Source: JBLFWJ01 sp047611425 (GTDB taxonomy: Bacteria > Bacteroidota > Bacteroidia > UBA10329). Taken from it: a stretch of DNA of 7,193 nucleotides. Below are positions 5,229 to 7,193 of the stretch, in pieces. Location: positions 1 to 7,193 of the forward strand of contig JBLFWJ010000168.1 in the NCBI GenBank assembly GCA_047611425.1, read 5' to 3'. The notes beneath the pieces are model-generated. The model did not search any database and had not been told where the DNA came from. It worked only from the letters and a program-made list of their open reading frames with translations. Every line of letters begins with the position of its first letter. The first letter of the stretch is position 1. Made by a program: the position numbers and the translations under genes.

Positions 5229-5260
5229 CAGCCTTGTTCAAGCATAGCGGCTTTGCGTGA
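4932..5260 (-). repeat. Probable dispersed-element remnant between two hairpins
   Basis: The segment carries CTTCGACAAGCTCAG (5042-5056), which differs at one base over 14 from the TTCGACAGGCTCAG at 2510-2523 in the REP-like mosaic. Its composition and phrasing (microrepeats such as GTCTTG and TGATTC near 4936-4967; minus-strand frame reading ATFWKLSLKVRRR) resemble high-copy intergenic elements I associate with Bacteroidota, from memory only. The boundaries are approximate; no terminal inverted repeats or target duplication were found. Confidence 0.4.
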
Positions 5261-5282
5261 ATTACTCTTCAGTTTAAACCAA

Positions 5283-5316
5283 ATAAAAAACCCTTCCCGA
5301 TTGCTCGAGAAGGGTT
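5283..5316 (-). terminator. Intrinsic terminator of hppA
   Basis: The minus-strand RNA forms a 12-bp stem, with one G-U, between AACCCTTCTCGA and TCGGGAAGGGTT around a GCAA tetraloop (5289-5316), followed by TTTTTTATTT (the AA pairs are part of the tract). It lies about 45 nt after the hppA stop. Confidence 0.9.
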
Positions 5317-5361
5317 TTCAATGTCTGAGGATCTGATAAATCAAACCCCCAACTAAAGTAA

Positions 5362-7193
5362 CTACCCAGCCATAGGCGTATCTGTTACTTCAGCCACTAC
5401 CTCAACTTCTTTTTCAACTTCGTTTCCATTAGCATCAGTTACGATGGTAGTGGTTTGGGTTTGATGCATCAAACCCTTTCCGTTCTCAGCAGTTCCGTTC
5501 TCAGCAGTTTCAGTTTCCATAACTACTTCTGTCTGTGGAGCATTCAATGCACCCATCTCCTCTGGAAGATCCAAAGCAATGGATGGAGCAATTACCAAAG
5601 CAACTACAGACATCAACTTCAAAAGGATGTTCAATGAAGGACCTGATGTATCCTTGAAAGGATCACCAACCGTATCACCAACAACAGCTGCTTTGTGTGG
5701 CTCAGAACCTTTGCCATACTTAACTCCGTTGATTTCAACGCCTTCCTCAATCATCTTTTTAGCGTTATCCCAAGCCCCACCAGCGTTAGACTGGAAAATG
5801 GCCATCAATACACCAGCAGAAGTAACACCTGCAAGTAGACCACCCAACATTTCTGGGCCTCCGATAAAACCAACAGCTACAGGAACTGTAATTGCCAATA
5901 CTCCAGGAAGAACCATTTCCTTGATAGATGCCTTCGTAGAAATATCAACACACTTATCATATTCAGGTGTGCCATCAGCAGCTTCAAAAATCGCTACATC
6001 CTCAGCACTCCACTCACTTTGCTCTTTCCCTTCGTTCTTCTTCATCACTTCAAGAGCTGCTTTCAATTCAGGAATATCCTTGAACTGACGTCTAACTTCC
6101 TCAATCATTGCCATTGCTGCTTTACCTACAGCATTCATGCTCAATGCAGAGAACACAAACGGAATCATTGCACCAACAAAAAGACCAGCCATTACATTAG
6201 GGTCGGCCACGTTTATCATGTCAACATTAGCTTGCTGCATAAAGGCTGCAAACAATGCTAGAGCAGTTAAAGCTGCTGAACCAATAGCGAATCCTTTTCC
6301 AATCGCAGCAGTTGTGTTACCAACAGCATCAAGCTTATCAGTACGCTCTCTAACTTCTGGTGGAAGATCGGCCATTTCAGCGATACCACCCGCGTTGTCA
6401 GAAATTGGACCGTAAGCATCAACAGCCAGCTGGATACCAGTGTTAGCCAACATACCTACAGCAGCGATAGCGATACCGTACATTCCAGCAAAGTGGAAGG
6501 CAATCATGATGGCAGCAGCAATCAAAAGAACAGGAATAGCAGTACTCATCATACCTACTCCTAAACCAGCAATGATGTTGGTTGCACCACCTGTTAATGA
6601 CTGACGTACGATAGAGTTTACAGGACCTGTTCCAGTTCCAGTGTAATACTCAGTGATTTTACCAATACCCAAACCAGCACCAAGGCCAGCAAGCGTTGCG
6701 AAGAATACTCCGTTAGCTGTGTAAGTCATTCCACCAGCGGTGGTCCACGCCTCAGGCATGAATTGCTGAATGATGAAGTAAGAAACAACAACCATAACAC
6801 CTGCAGAACCAAATTCACCAATGTTCAAAGCTGCGTGTGGGCTTCCACCGTCCTTCACCTTCACGAAGAAAGTTCCGAGGATAGAAACGATAATTCCAAC
6901 AGCAGCAAGTACCATTGGAAGAAGAACAGCGCCAAGACCGTCAAACTGGCCAGCAAATTCTGGAAGTGCAACAAATGCAGCTCCCAATACCATTGTACCG
7001 ATAATCGATCCAACGTAAGACTCAAAAAGGTCAGCGCCCATTCCGGCAACATCACCAACGTTGTCTCCAACGTTGTCAGCAATTGTTGCTGGGTTAAGCG
7101 GGTGGTCCTCAGGAATACCTGCTTCAACCTTACCTACAAGGTCAGCACCAACATCAGCCGCTTTGGTATAAATACCACCACCAACACGAGCAA
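5362..7193 (-). CDS. hppA: K+-dependent membrane pyrophosphatase (ion pump), 5' end missing
   Basis: This integral membrane enzyme hydrolyses pyrophosphate and pumps H+ and/or Na+ across the inner membrane. The frame is open to the right edge; an ATG at 7041 is internal, because the preceding 50 codons hold the family signature (GGGIYTKAADVGADLVGKVE, then DNVGDNVGD). By family length, roughly the first 150-200 residues are missing. Numbered from the first visible codon (609 aa), further motifs are DLFESY at 54-59, DNAGGIAEM at 265-273, GNTTAAIGKG at 291-300, SNAGGAWDN at 468-476 and DTVGDPFKDTSGP at 506-518. Ala in GNTTAAIGKG, where K+-independent enzymes have Lys, marks the K+-dependent class. 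The Glu in DLFESY is the position found in Na+ and dual Na+/H+ pumps as well as some H+ pumps, so ion specificity is unresolved. After the last membrane helix there is a hydrophilic, Glu/Thr-rich tail of about 70 residues. It has its own terminator. Confidence 0.97.
   Translation of the reverse strand, partial: ARVGGGIYTKAADVGADLVGKVEAGIPEDHPLNPATIADNVGDNVGDVAGMGADLFESYVGSIIGTMVLGAAFVALPEFAGQFDGLGAVLLPMVLAAVGIIVSILGTFFVKVKDGGSPHAALNIGEFGSAGVMVVVSYFIIQQFMPEAWTTAGGMTYTANGVFFATLAGLGAGLGIGKITEYYTGTGTGPVNSIVRQSLTGGATNIIAGLGVGMMSTAIPVLLIAAAIMIAFHFAGMYGIAIAAVGMLANTGIQLAVDAYGPISDNAGGIAEMADLPPEVRERTDKLDAVGNTTAAIGKGFAIGSAALTALALFAAFMQQANVDMINVADPNVMAGLFVGAMIPFVFSALSMNAVGKAAMAMIEEVRRQFKDIPELKAALEVMKKNEGKEQSEWSAEDVAIFEAADGTPEYDKCVDISTKASIKEMVLPGVLAITVPVAVGFIGGPEMLGGLLAGVTSAGVLMAIFQSNAGGAWDNAKKMIEEGVEINGVKYGKGSEPHKAAVVGDTVGDPFKDTSGPSLNILLKLMSVVALVIAPSIALDLPEEMGALNAPQTEVVMETETAENGTAENGKGLMHQTQTTTIVTDANGNEVEKEVEVVAEVTDTPMAG
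5480..5509 (-). repeat. 15-bp in-frame tandem repeat in the hppA tail
   Basis: CCGTTCTCAGCAGTT occurs twice head to tail (5480-5494 and 5495-5509). On the coding strand it encodes TAENG twice in the acidic C-terminal tail. The unit is five codons, so copy-number change would keep the frame. Confidence 0.8.

Larger units (their letters stand above)
4809..5361. other. Gene-free stretch between csp and hppA, about 550 bp
   Basis: In minus-strand reading order it holds the hppA terminator (5283-5316), a degenerate repeat-like segment (about 5260-4932), a strong hairpin (4895-4930) and the csp -7 box (4842-4835). A 99-codon plus frame (4948-5247) and a broken minus frame (5228-4929) cover the middle; neither looks like a conventional gene. 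Confidence 0.6.

Noticed and set aside
4948..5247. 99-codon plus-strand open frame between csp and hppA
   Set aside because: It has no recognisable domain, low-complexity Pro/Thr/Lys composition, no promoter, and runs through a REP-like core; a competing minus frame covers the same DNA.
5455..6415. Several plus-strand open frames opposite hppA, up to 169 codons
   Set aside because: They are antisense shadows of a conserved membrane protein, with no domain or start signal of their own.
7042..7193. hppA start at the ATG at 7041
   Set aside because: The upstream in-frame codons encode the invariant pyrophosphate-binding motifs, so the gene must extend past the window.

Overview
The window reads as Bacteroidota DNA, probably a marine Flavobacteriales-like lineage. 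The reasons are TAnnTTTG promoter boxes without clear Shine-Dalgarno sites, a DUF4476 secreted protein, a K+-dependent membrane pyrophosphatase with a lineage-type acidic tail, and intergenic DNA full of short REP-like elements. No rRNA, tRNA, CRISPR array, transposase or integrase is visible. The species assignment is inference.

Layout. At the left edge the plus strand carries most of an AIPR-family protein (putative abortive phage infection), whose 5' end lies outside the window. It converges stop-to-stop on a minus-strand gene for an 85-residue unknown protein; both stop codons lie in one 10-bp palindrome. Next is about 520 bp of gene-free DNA (2033-2551) that is a mosaic of imperfect repeats and hairpins. 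The rest is on the minus strand: a secreted protein with two DUF4476-like halves, a lipoprotein with two 76-residue repeats, a small cold-shock protein, a second gene-free stretch (4809-5361) holding the csp promoter, a strong hairpin and a degenerate dispersed-element-like segment, and finally hppA, whose 5' end runs off the right edge.

The minus-strand genes look like independent transcription units. hppA, csp and the lipoprotein gene each have their own intrinsic terminator, and csp and the DUF4476 gene each have a recognisable -7 box. No shared pathway is evident. HppA is an ion-pumping housekeeping enzyme, Csp an RNA chaperone, and the two exported proteins are of unknown function. The AIPR gene is the only sign of a defence locus, whose other members would lie left of the window.

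The most notable structure is in the non-coding DNA. The last codon, stop and terminator of csp occur as a near-copy behind the lipoprotein gene; a repeat keeps its hairpin stem while its loop changes; and a roughly 300-bp segment has a 100-codon frame broken by two TGA codons and ending at a hairpin. I see no convincing new multi-gene system inside the window.
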